From assembly GCF_026210795.1 (NCBI RefSeq), contig NC_089445.1, forward strand, positions 2,728,001-2,792,000: DNA of 64,000 bases. The letters run 5' to 3'. Origin of the DNA: Rhizophagus irregularis. Taxonomy: Eukaryota > Glomeromycota > Glomeromycetes > Glomerales > Glomeraceae. Both the position numbers and the translations under genes were made by a program. The notes below the pieces were generated by a model. It searched no databases and had not been told where the DNA came from. It saw only the letters and a list, made by a program, of their open reading frames with translations. This document shows positions 35,702 to 46,041 of this stretch, one piece after another. The first letter of the stretch is position 1. Each line of letters opens with the position of its first letter.

Positions 35702-35943
35702 AAGGTTGCTTGCCGAAACTTAGGGGTTTAGGCAAGATGGCATTTCACCGAAAAGCAAAATTCTGCCAAAACTATATTAAAGTTATATTAAAAAACTGGC
35801 GAAACTTTGGAGAAAAGTGAAACTGCCGAAACTTATTATAAATGCTAAAACTGCCAAAACTCTGCTGAAACTATAATAAATCTATAGTAAAATTTTGACA
35901 AAACTAATCGTAGGATTTTGAAGAGGTTTAGACAAGCAACCTT
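35702..35943. mobile_element. 242-bp MITE (copy 2, inverted relative to 15545-15786)
   Basis: It has the same AAGGTTGCTTG ends and interior as copy 1, with scattered differences. Flanks TATGCCTGCT and AATGCCTGCC match at 8 of 10 positions, consistent with a 9-10 bp duplication. It is inserted in the LINE 3' UTR and is therefore younger than the LINE. Confidence 0.85.
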
Positions 35944-36090
35944 AATGCCTGCCCAAATACTTTCACATGCATAAAACATCCTACCGGTATTCGTACATCC
36001 TTTGGTGACTAGCTTAAAGATATTTCTCTATAAAAAAAAATAAAAATAAAACATAAAACAATTCTAAAACCTAAAAAAATCTAGTATATC

Positions 36091-37603
36091 CTAAATTAAT
36101 TTACGTAAAACATCTAAAATTTCTGCTAAGACCTTAAATCGTGATATTTTACGGGACTTATCTTTCTTCTGCATTTTATGCTTCTCAGATTTTGTCTCTT
36201 GTAGTTTCTTTTTAGAATTCTTAGAATTCTTTTGACTTTTATCAGTCTGTCGACTTCCTGAAGTTCTTTTCTGATCCTTGTTAGCATTATTGCCAAATGA
36301 TCTTGTTCGTTGTATTGAAAGATCATGTCGATTTCAAAACAGGTGCTGTTACTCCCAATCATATTGATTATCTAATGCTGTACGCATATCAACCCACTTT
36401 TCAAAATAACCAATAAGCTTACGATCCCCTTTTGCTGTCTGTATAATTTTAAAGCTTTTTAAACCATTAATCGCAGTAAGGAATGAATGTGGGCGATGAT
36501 CTTTCCATAAGGTTGCTACTGTCATTAAATCTGGAATTTTTTGAATTGTAGCTTGAAACTTCTCACGTTATTTTCTTTCTTTGAGTGTCCACCTTGCTGG
36601 AAACCACTGAACCAGTATCCCCTTAAATCTGTAGTCCAAACTGGATCATCATTACCTTCAAACTGGGTTAGACAAAAGGAAGTTAATTCTATCTTCAAAC
36701 GAACTGTCTGGTATTTCTTTTATTGTTTCGTTTGTAACAAGATAGTCTTTTCCCACAGAGTTAACTGTTGCAGAATTTCTTCTGGTGTCAAGGATACTGG
36801 AATATCATAAACCAATATATTTCTAATCCGTGATGTACCATCATCATCTGGTTTATGACCTATAATAACTTGTTAAATAATATTTTTATTTGACTTCTTT
36901 TTTTTATTCAAAGATTTTGTCAAATTAGATGAATTGTCAACTGGTTGTTTTATAAGCTGCGGCTGAGGCATTACATCCAGTTCAGAAATAAGTTGTACTG
37001 TTGAGATTTCCATATCAATATGTTGATTAACATGTGATTGTGATCCAGAGGCATCCGCAATTGACCGATTTATAATTACATTTTGATCAACACCCAATTG
37101 ATCATCATCATCATTAGTATTTCTCATTATTCCACTAGTACTTACATTTGTAAGCACATTAGAATCGGAATCTTCAGATTGGTATTTTTTCTTCTTATTT
37201 TTTTTAGCCTTCTTGCTCTTTTTAGTCTTTTCGTCATGCTTTCTCACTAAACGTAACATTTGCTTTCTTCCTTTGCTGCGCTCTTTTATTCCAGAGTATA
37301 CTGCATTAAAACCCTGAGAAGCAGAATACATAGCAACATGTAAAAAAAAAGAAAAACTTTGAGGTGTTATTTTATAGTGAGCGGCTCTATTCTCCCAACT
37401 GAGTATTTCTTCATTTGATAGACCAAAATTTGCTTTTAAAATATTATTTTGAACTTCTACTTGAGGTCCAGAAAAAAAGAAGTAAAAAGACTTTCACAAT
37501 ATTGAAAATAATGTGTATATGTAAAATGTAAAAATCTATGTTCTTCACCAGTTCCATAAGGAAACCTATTTTCGGCTATTTGTATATTTCTACTATCTTC
37601 CAT
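36091..37603 (-). pseudogene. LINE ORF1 (RNA-binding-type) pseudogene
   Basis: ATG at 37603 (MEDSRNIQIAEN) begins about 500 codons that need several repairs: a frameshift in a poly-T/A run near 37467, TAA at about 36873, TAA near 36720, a frameshift near 36570 and stops near 36358 and 36340. The N-terminal part has ..HFTYTHYFQYCESLF and LSWENRAAHYKITPQSF. A Lys-rich patch follows (KKAKKNKKKK). The middle has an RRM-like segment with SRIRNILVYDIPVSL and KKYQTVRLKIEL, then FEGNDDPVWTTDLRGYWF and a conserved block up to LIGYFEKWVDMRTALDN. It ends in a basic tail and VLAEILDVLRKLI. This matches ORF1 proteins of Rhizophagus LINEs as I remember them. The role would be RNA binding and chaperoning in the retrotransposition particle. 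Confidence 0.7.
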
Positions 37604-37713
37604 ATTAATAAAAATGAGAGTAAAAAAAATTTTTATTTTTTACTGCGGAATTATTATGTTTTTAAAAAATTGAGGAAGAAGTTATGTTCCATTTTTATTT
37701 GTCTACTCTGCAT

Positions 37714-38055
37714 TAAAAAGAGTTATTTCACAATTTTCGTTATTCAAAATTGTTTTGTAATACCAAAAAATCATCTGATTAATGATCACTTGACTAAATA
37801 ATAAGTTGAACAAAAATTTACATTTGCGAAACTTAAATTATTAAATGTAAAAGAGGTGTGAAAAAACCCATTTCTCATATATATGGAATTTTTAACATAT
37901 ATTATTAAAAAGTAAGTATATTTTAATAAAATATAAAGTAAAATAAAAATTTATATAGTCTTAGTAGCTATAAATGTTTATAAAAGTATAATAAAAATAT
38001 CATATAAAAGATGGTATCATAATCGATATTTTCAAACAATAAAAATAATTATTTT
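37714..38055. other. AT-rich spacer, nothing recognised
   Basis: No coherent frame, inverted ends or repeats beyond A/T runs. Confidence 0.4.
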
Positions 38056-38405
38056 ATGTCAGAATTTGTATTACCATCTTTAGACGCAAATATATCAAGA
38101 TTTACTGATCCGTTTTCTATAATTTTAGGCTTGTTGGAAAGCCCTTGTTCTGGACTTTATAGGCGAAAAAAGAGCTTGCCGATCGAATCATTAGATCCAG
38201 AGATATTTACGTTTAAAGTTGAGGTACGAACTTTTTAACATGCTTAAATGCAAATATCTTGGGATCCACTGATCCGTTTTTTATAAATTTAGGCTCTTCA
38301 GAAAGCCCTTGATCTGGTCTATATGAGCGAAAAAAGAGCTTGTTGATTGGATCATTAGATCTGAAGATATTTACGTTTAAAGTTGAGATACAAATTTTTA
38401 ATATA
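38056..38405. repeat. Two tandem copies of a about 175-bp hairpin-like module
   Basis: Both copies contain ACTGATCCGTTTT.TATAA, TTTAGGCT..T..GAAAGCCC and GCGAAAAAAGAGCTTG, ending AGATATTTACGTTTAAAGTTGAG. Each is weakly self-complementary (ATCAAGATTTACTGATCC against GAATCATTAGATCCAGAGAT). The 60-codon plus-strand frame over copy 1 is not conserved in copy 2, so it is not called a gene. Confidence 0.6.
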
Positions 38406-38746
38406 TATAGTAAGTGCTAAGAATTATATTAATTTAAAAGAAATATTTACCAATTTAAAGTATAATAACATTAAATAAAAGTTTTTTAATACTCACCCCC
38501 AATTTACTGTATATTATATAGTAATAATAGTATTTTGTATAATAAAAATGTAACAAAATCAATATTTTAATTAAAGGTAGACAAATCAGCCCATATGATG
38601 CATTTATCTATAGTTATAAACATTTACATATAGGCTGATTTATTCACTCTTACTAATGTTTCAGCTTTCTTTTTTATAGGCTCACGACTTTCTAAATACT
38701 TCGTGAGCTTTATTTTGATGGTATATCTTTTAGGAGTTTGCTATTT

Positions 38747-39533
38747 ATTGCCAGCAGTAATCATCACCGGTGTTACATGATTTTTTAATTTTAACCAGAA
38801 TTAAATGATCGATATAGAAATTGCCTTTTTTGGAGGTTGTTTAAAGCGGGTCAAATCACATGACTTCAAAAAAAAATTGTTTTTATAAAATAAAACTTTT
38901 TACCATATATTCAACCATTCTAAACACACATTTTAAATGCATTTTTGCCTGCTCTGCAAGTTTATTTAGAGCGCAGAGTAGGGTTTTGAATGCTGTTTTT
39001 GATTTATTTGACTTTTTCAATTTTGTTATCCATTTTTGAATATGATCAGTAAAGTTTCGTTCATTCATATGTAAAGTCAAAAACAATATTCAAAATCCAC
39101 TTTTTTTCCTTAAGTAAACTTGCAAAGCAGATAAAAATACGCTTATATTATGATTTTAAAGTTTTTATTAATCTTTCTTTATAAAAAATTATTCTAATTA
39201 AAATTACACTGAATTACGTGATTTGCCCCTGCTTTAGATGACCTCCTTTTTTGGAATATTGTGTAACTCATTTCCCTGATTTTTATGAGAAACAAAATTG
39301 TCTTTTTGGATTGTATAACATTATTCAAGTTTCCAAAAAAGGATATTTTGGCTGGAATTATAAAATTTGGCTGGAATTATGAGTGTGACGAATAAGGATG
39401 ACAAATAGGATTTTTTATACTAAAAAAATTCAAATTCCTGGAATACATAGTAAAAACGGAAATAAGGAAGGTGTGACGTAGGGTGATAAATTATATATTA
39501 TTAAAAATCACGTGACACCAGCGATTTATAGCA
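38747..39533. mobile_element. ATCACC-end MITE family, copy 2, interrupted
   Basis: Left end ATCATCACCGGTGTTACATG and right end ATCACGTGACACCAGCGAT bound an interior shared with copies 1 and 3 (TGAGAAACAAAATTG, GGCTGGAATTATAAAATTTGG). A 410-bp element splits it. Confidence 0.7.
38835..39244. mobile_element. 410-bp MITE nested in another MITE, 11-bp duplication
   Basis: CCTTTTTTGGA is duplicated at 38824-38834 and 39245-39255. Inverted ends read GGTTGTTTAAAGCGGG and GGTCATCTAAAGCAGGGG, followed by CAAATCAC. An 11-bp duplication suggests a Mutator-like origin. The short minus-strand frame inside is incidental. Confidence 0.8.
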
Positions 39534-39594
39534 ATTTTATATCTTTTATATTCTTCAAAAATATTTTTTTTATTAGTTTTTTTACGAATGTTAA

Positions 39595-40945
39595 CTAATG
39601 TTCATTTTTATTTTTGCCAAGACACCAAAGATATGTATCTCAAACTTGATTTTAAAGGTAAATAACTTAAAAAAGAAGGAGTCTTTTTTTTAATAAATGT
39701 TCACCAACGTTTGTTTTTCTCTTCTTTATAAGTCTAGAATGCTGAAAAACTTTAATTTTGAAGGTAAATTTCAATTTTATTTTTATTTTTTATTTATTTT
39801 TTTGTTTATTTTAATAAAATGGGATCTTTGCAATAGAAAGGTATGAAACTCAAAAAAAATTAAAAATTGAATTAATATTAAATTTGCATTTATTTCAGTA
39901 AAAAAAACACAATTAGTATATAAAGTAAAATTAAATTTTTTTTTGAGTTTTGTACCTTACTATTGCAAAGACCCCAAATGTTATTAACATTTCAATTTTT
40001 TTTTAGGTTTTTGGCTCTTCTAAACTCTTCTGGATGGAATTTTAAAAGTATTTCTTCAAAATTTTTTTATTTTTTTTATTTTATTTTTGTAAAAGAACGT
40101 TTCTAACATTAATTATTTTTTTTTTGGATTTTTGGCTCTCTGGTTCCAGCTTGGATGGAATTTTCAACATGATTAGTTTCGTAACAAACTTTTTATTATG
40201 AAACTAATTTTATTTTATTTTATTTAAATGAAACATTACTAACATTTTGATTTTTTTTTCTTTTGTAAGTTTTCTGGTAGCCATTTAGATTGAATGGAAT
40301 TTTTAAGATGAATACAGATACCTTTGAAATTCTTTAATTTTTTTTATATTTTTTTAAAAATTAAACAAAATGTTAGCTAACGTTTCAATTTTTTTATTTT
40401 TTGTGGATTTATGGCTTTCCAGGTGCCTTCTTAACAAAATTTCAAAGGTAAAACTTCAAAATTCTGTATTTTTTTTATTTTATTTAAATGAGACCTTAGT
40501 TAATATTTTATTTTTTTTGTAGATTTTTGGCTTACCAGATGCTTTTTAAATGAAATTCGAAGGTATTCCTTCAAATAAAATTATTTTTATTAATTTTATT
40601 TAGCGAACATTAACTAATATTCATTCTTTTTTTATTTTAAATTCCAGGTTTCCATTTTGCTGAAAATCTTTAGGATAGTAAACTGTAATGATGAAGAACT
40701 TTAAAGGTAAACACTTTGAAGTTTTTTTTTTGTTTTACTTTCTTTAACAAACATTATACTAATATTTATTTTTTTATTTTAAGTCCCAGACTCTTATTTT
40801 TAAGTATTTTGAAGGTACCAACTTCAAAATAATCCTTTTTGTTATTTTTAATAAACATTATATTAATGTTCATTTTTTTTTTATTTTAGGTTACAGTTTT
40901 CCATTATAAAAAACTTTAAAGTATTTAAGAATTTCATAGGTAAAT
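39595..40945 (+). repeat. Tandem array of intron-like / micro-exon cassettes (second array)
   Basis: About ten units of 100-130 bp each show a branch-like TTAACTAA(T/C) word, a T-rich tract ending AG, an exon-like segment of 30-60 nt (core TTTTTGGCT..C..GA..GGAATTTTAAAG) and a GTA donor. Clear exons are at 39622-39657, 39733-39763 and 40007-40047. Some units have lost AG or GT (near 40120). Stops in all frames argue against a protein. A MITE (39821-39975) interrupts it. Unit sequence matches the minus-strand array at 53.15-53.68 kb. Confidence 0.55.
39821..39975. mobile_element. 155-bp MITE with GGGATCTTTGCAATAG ends (copy 1)
   Basis: Ends GGGATCTTTGCAATAGAAAG and inverted GGGGTCTTTGCAATAGTAAG are flanked by AAAT on both sides. 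An inverted copy is at 55075-55228. Confidence 0.75.
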
Positions 40946-41571
40946 ACCGTATATAGCGGGCTACAGTATCCCGGGTATCTTGCAAAAATCGGGGTTGACT
41001 CTGTACCCCCAGGTACTAAACAAAGCCTAAAAATTCCATTTTTTGCGAATATCTCACATTCTACTGGTCCAATTTGAATGATCATTTTTATATTTTGAAG
41101 AGCTCAATAAGAGCTATCAAACAAAAAAACAATGGCTCAAATCTGATTACTGGATCACAAGATAATTGTAAAATATCCACCAGATACTATACAATTCTAT
41201 GAAATTTTTCAAGGGGGTACTATGCATAGGGGGATACTATGGCCAGGACCCCGGATATCTCCAAAACAGGTCATAAGTCACACTTTCGGCAGATTGGCCC
41301 ATTTTTCAGGGGCTCAAAAAATCGTTTTTTGTAAATATCTCGGCATCCAGTAGTCCAATTTTGATGAACTTTTTTTTAAATTGTAGAGCTAAATGAGGGC
41401 CACAAAATAAAAAAAAGTTCATTAAAATTGAATTACTGGATGCTGAGATATTTACAAAAAACGATTTTTTGAGTTTCAGCAAAAAGGGGTGTTTTTGGCC
41501 AAAAGTCCATTATGACCTTTATATTAGATATCCAGGGTCCTCTATGGCCCATGATATATGGTATTTTGAAA
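40943..41571. mobile_element. Inverted-end element containing two hairpin modules
   Basis: Left AATACCGTATATAGCGGGC.ACAGTA.CC and right inverse (AATACCATATATCATGGGCCA) bound it. An internal copy of the end (GGATACTATGGCCAGGACCC) lies near 41230. Hairpins are at 41045-41165 and 41322-41470. No gene; frames on both strands are by-products. Confidence 0.5.
41322..41470. repeat. Long hairpin with about 55-bp arms and conserved loop
   Basis: The left arm CGTTTTTTGTAAATATCTCG continues GCATCCAGTAGTCCAATTTT and is matched by its inverse on the right. The loop GTAGAGCTAAATGAGGGCC resembles loops of the other copies (GAGCT..ATGAG.GCTA). Confidence 0.8.
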
Positions 41572-41829
41572 TTCTATTTTTTAATGATCATTATACTAAT
41601 GATCGTTTCTTTTATATCATAATGTTTATTAAAGCATTTACTAAATATTTATAAATAGCATTTATTAAATACAAGATATATTGAAAAAGTATCTATAAAT
41701 GTTAAATTAAAGTATTAAAAAAATGCTTAAAAAATTAAATAATTAATAAATAATAAAATATTGTAGTATTTAAGTATTTTATTTTTTTATTACTTAATAA
41801 ATACAAATTTTTAATACTTATCAAATACT

Positions 41830-41955
41830 TTTTTTTTTTTTTTTTTTTTTTTTGTTTAAAGTGTGTTCGGTCGAAATTTTATTAAGTTTAGTACAATTAT
41901 ACATAAAGATGAAAATCCCCCACTCCCGCAGTGCAATGAGAATGTCCAAGCACAC
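41830..41955 (-). mobile_element. 5'-truncated retroposon tail with 19-bp target duplication
   Basis: TTAATACTTATCAAATACT occurs at 41811-41829 and 41956-41974. On the minus strand the insert ends in a poly(A) of about 24. It contains GCAATGAGAATGTCC (plus-strand sense) shared with the LINE remnant at 8885-8930, so it is the 3' end of that LINE or a SINE using it. Confidence 0.85.
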
Positions 41956-42149
41956 TTAATACTTATCAAATACTGCCATTTGATAAATACAAAATTCCTA
42001 TTTGGTTAAACTTCGTGATGTATGTTTAGATCCTGACTGCTGGATTATATATTTTGAAGCTAGTACTTGTTTCAAATTTATTTTTTCATTTGTAAATCAC
42101 CGTTGTTTGTTAGAATTGAACCAACTGGAATAATATTCAAACAAGATCT

Positions 42150-42358
42150 CGCTTACTTATAAGATAGGTCACCCCCAGGCCTAAGGTAAAAATCATATAT
42201 AAATTCTTTGCAGATCTTACTATAAAGGAAATTTTATATTACATTTTTATGATTTTTTTCCTTTTTAGCTAATTAACCAATAGAATTTAAGAAAAAGTAA
42301 GGTAAAAACTATTAGTAAAGGGCCAATTTTCTACAGTGACCTTTATTATAAGTAAGCG
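42150..42358. mobile_element. GCTTACTTATAA MITE, best copy
   Basis: Ends CGCTTACTTATAA in inverted orientation enclose TAAGGTAAAAATCATATA, TTTCCTTTTTAGCTAATTAA and GTAAGGTAAAAAC. Other copies are at 54662-54873 (inverted) and 22785-23000 (decayed). No coding capacity. Confidence 0.75.
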
Positions 42359-42799
42359 AAGTCCTATTCAAACTATTAACAACATATAAATTTGTAGTAT
42401 AGAATAATTAGTGTAGTTTTAATTGATTTGTACATATAATTTGTAATGCTTTTATTAAATAAATTAATACATTAAAACAATAGCAAATAACTGAATTTGA
42501 ATTGTTTTGTTTTGAAAAATTCTGAAGAAAAATTTTTAAAATTCTGTACAGATTTTTTAACATTTGCAGATCTGCGCAGATTTTAGTCATATTAAAAATT
42601 TTTTTCTGACATGTGTTGACAAGGTAGCAGATCTGTACAGAAATTTAGGCCAGAGATCTTTGCAGATATCTTTTATCAAAAGTTATTTTAACTAATGGGT
42701 GATCATTATAATATCAATACAATTAAAAAAACTACAGGTAGTTTCTGAAGATATGTATATTATGTTGGCATATTTGCAGATTTTTACCCTAAAAAATTT

Positions 42800-43070
42800 A
42801 CCAATGTATCAAATCAAATCAAATCGTCAAATCAAATCAAATCATTAAATCAAATTAAATCGTTAAATCAAATTAAATCATTAAATCTAATCAAATTATT
42901 AAATCAAATTGAATCATCAAATCAAATTAAATTGAATTAAATCTTAAATTGAATCTCAAATTTTAAATCGAATCAAATTAAATTGATTTGAATCTCAAAT
43001 TTATCAAACTTTGAATCAAATCAAATTGAATTTTGAATCAAATTTGAATTTGAACTAATTCAATCTGTGC
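42800..43070. repeat. AAATCAAAT-type microsatellite
   Basis: Degenerate tandem AAATCAAATCATT and related words throughout, ending near GAACTAATTCAATCTG. Confidence 0.8.
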
Positions 43071-43827
43071 AGAACACTAACTTATTATTAGATAAAATTA
43101 AATATTTTTACGCTATTCGCAATTAAAATTATTTGCCTTTAATAATTACTGCTATTATTAAAGAATATATAATAATTGAATAAGATCTTAATGTAAATAA
43201 AATGTAAGGAAATAACAAACATTAAGTATAAAGTTCATAAACTTATAAAAGTTTATCTTATTAGCAATTTTGGTTTAAAGTTAAATATTTTACATTTAAA
43301 AGAGTAAGAATATTAAATTAAAACTTATTGCATCTTCTAACAATTTATTAAGAGCATTATTTTTGCATACTTTAAGCAACTTAATTGCCAGTTCACCACT
43401 CAGTAGTACAAAATAATTGGCAATTTATAATTAATTTTGATAGATTTTTATATATTAAATACTATTACTCTGAAATAGTATTTGCATTATTTTAAAAATA
43501 CATTATAACAACATAAATACTTCAAAAATTTGCTAAAAAAAGGTATTACATTACTTGGGTGTATTTTTCAAAACTAGTAAGATCAAGATATACCAAAAAA
43601 AAACTAAAAAAAAAAATAAAAGAAAATATTTTTTTTTGTTATTTTGTTAATTTGGTAAAAAAAATAATATATATATTTTTAAATAGTAAAAAAAAATCTC
43701 ATAAAATTTGCAAAATTTATGTATAAAAAATCTCAACTTAACTAAAATAGGACTACAGACATCTCTTATAGAACTCACAACTAACTTTTTGCCAAAAAAG
43801 ACCCATTTGCTCTTTTTTTATTTTCCA
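43071..43827. other. AT-rich spacer, nothing recognised
   Basis: A- and T-runs only; no coherent frame or inverted ends. Confidence 0.4.
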
Positions 43828-43965
43828 TTTTTGTGATTATCTCAGTATCCAGTGATCTGATTCATGCAGATTTTTTTTTATTTTGTAGAGCTTGATGAGA
43901 GCTACAAAACAAAAAAAAGTTCATACAAATTAGACTGCTAGATGCTGAGATAATCGCAAAAAACT
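43828..43965. repeat. Hairpin module with conserved loop (copy 4)
   Basis: GATTATCTCAGTATCCAGTG on the left and CTGCTAGATGCTGAGATAAT on the right pair imperfectly around TTTTGTAGAGCTTGATGAGA. Confidence 0.7.
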
Positions 43966-46041
43966 GATTTTTTTTTTTGTGAAATTTAGGTCAATCTGTG
44001 AAAAAATTGCCACTGAGTTGTATATGTAATGTCTAGGGTCCTACTAAAATATAAAGTGGAATAGTAACTTCCTTTAAAGTAAACTTGTTAAATTTTATAT
44101 CAAACGATAAAAAATTTTTTTTGTGATTTATTTACGTTTAATATTATTAATTAGTAAGTCATCATTATATTTACATAATCTTGTAAGACAAAATTGACAT
44201 TAAAATATGCCAACATAATTCATATAAAATCTGCGTTAAATCTACAAATTAATTTTGTACCATTAAATGATAGACTGGCAATTAAGAAACATGATAATTA
44301 ATTCTAATTGATTTCATCTATAAAACAAATAGATATAATTGGTATTTATTTACACTATATGTTTATAATACTTACAAATATTAAAATATAGGTATGTACT
44401 TTCTATAAATAGTAAGAATAATGATACTGTTGCAGAAGCTTTAAAAAAATTTTGCAGCTATTATCACTAAACTGGTTTTATATTTTTTTATAAATTTTTT
44501 TAAAATTTAGTTTTTCATTTTTTTTATAGTATTTTTAATGATTTTTTAAAGAAAAATTTGCTTTTTTCATTATTTTTTATGAAAATTTTATTGTTTTTTT
44601 TATGTTTTTTTAAAAAAAATTTTTGATACTATGGCTTGTAGTTTGTAATAATTGGTTAAATCATATAACTATACTTCACTTTAAATGTTTTCTAAATATA
44701 GTAAGTCTACATATTCATCTGATTGATTATCATCACTATGATCTAATATGAAACTTATATTAGCTATGTTATCTATTAGTTAATTTTATTGTTCTAAAAC
44801 TTTCTAAAAGATGATTCTAGTAAAATTTTACAGCCTTGTTAAAAGCAGACTCAGATTTGTTTATAGTTCTTTTTATAAGTTTATATACTAAAATATATAT
44901 CATTTTTCTCATTATTATTCTATAAAGTTAAAAAGTCAAATATCTTTGGTTGTGATATATTTTTCATGAAAAACTGAGATATCAGTAGTTAATAAAATAC
45001 CAAATAACCTTTTAAGACTTTTTATAGCAAAATTGTAGACTCTTTCTAAATGTATTGCTATATCTTCTATAGTTAAGCTTATCTTATATAATAATAAATA
45101 TACAGTATATGACAGATAATGTTACACACTGACAAAAATAGAAACAACTGTGCCACCAATGTGGCTTATAACTAAACATCATCCCATTAGGAAAAATCAC
45201 TATTAGGAAATGTAGATAAAACTAAATAACGATTAATTACATTTTAAAAATTAATTCGGTTATCAAAAAAAAAAAGCATCACATGATAAAGAATAAATAG
45301 TATATTATCCTTAAATAGTATTTGTTCAACTAGCTGAACATGATTTGTGTTGCCGTTATGAAAGTTGAAACGACTTACGCCTCGCTTAAACTATTATAAT
45401 AAAATTACTAAAATTACTCAGAACGATTGCATAATTCGTAACACAAATCTGTTGATTTCCACATTAGTATAGATCTTTTGGCACTAAAAATTATATATAT
45501 AGGGTTGAAAAGGGAAGGGGAAAAAAAATTTTTTTTTTTATCCTTTTTTTTAAATAAAAAATAAAAAAACAATGGGATATTATTGGTAGAGAGTATCAGC
45601 TCATCATATAATAATAACAATAATAAAAGGTTTAATTTACTCATTATATAAATAAATATAGGTTATTTTATTATAACCTTTCTGGAATATATATTTAGAA
45701 CTCTATAATTTCTGCATTTCCAATTTTGCATAACATTAACTTACCATTGTTTTTACGGATAATTACTTTTTTCATTAACCTTTTTACGGATATTTGTACA
45801 AAACCTCACAGTATCCGATCTGCAAGTTTATCATTACGTTTTGTACTTCATTTACGCATTACTTCATTAATTATTATATAATCCGTCTTACAAACATTAT
45901 AATCATTTCAATTTTCTTTAAATAAACAAAAGAATCATTTTTTTCATAATCTTTTTATTTTATTTTGTTTTCTTTTTAAAAAATTCTTTTGGCATATCGA
46001 AGTACACAAATTTTTTTTAAAAAAAAAAGAAAAAAAATTTT
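43966..46041. other. AT-rich region upstream of the zinc-finger gene
   Basis: No gene seen. The last few hundred bases before 46042 have long A/T runs and would hold the promoter and 5' UTR of the following gene. A minus-strand frame at 45414-45644 is low complexity. Confidence 0.45.

Larger units (their letters stand above)
35546..37696 (-). mobile_element. ORF1-only LINE-type retroposon with 17-bp target duplication
   Basis: ATTTGTCTACTCTGCAT is present at 35529-35545 and 37697-37713. The minus-strand element ends in a poly(A) run (the T-run at about 35546-35561). It has a 5' UTR of about 95 nt, an ORF1 (37603-36091) and a 3' UTR, but no endonuclease/reverse transcriptase region. A MITE sits inside the 3' UTR. 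The structure shows integration by target-primed reverse transcription, presumably using enzymes from another copy. Confidence 0.88.
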
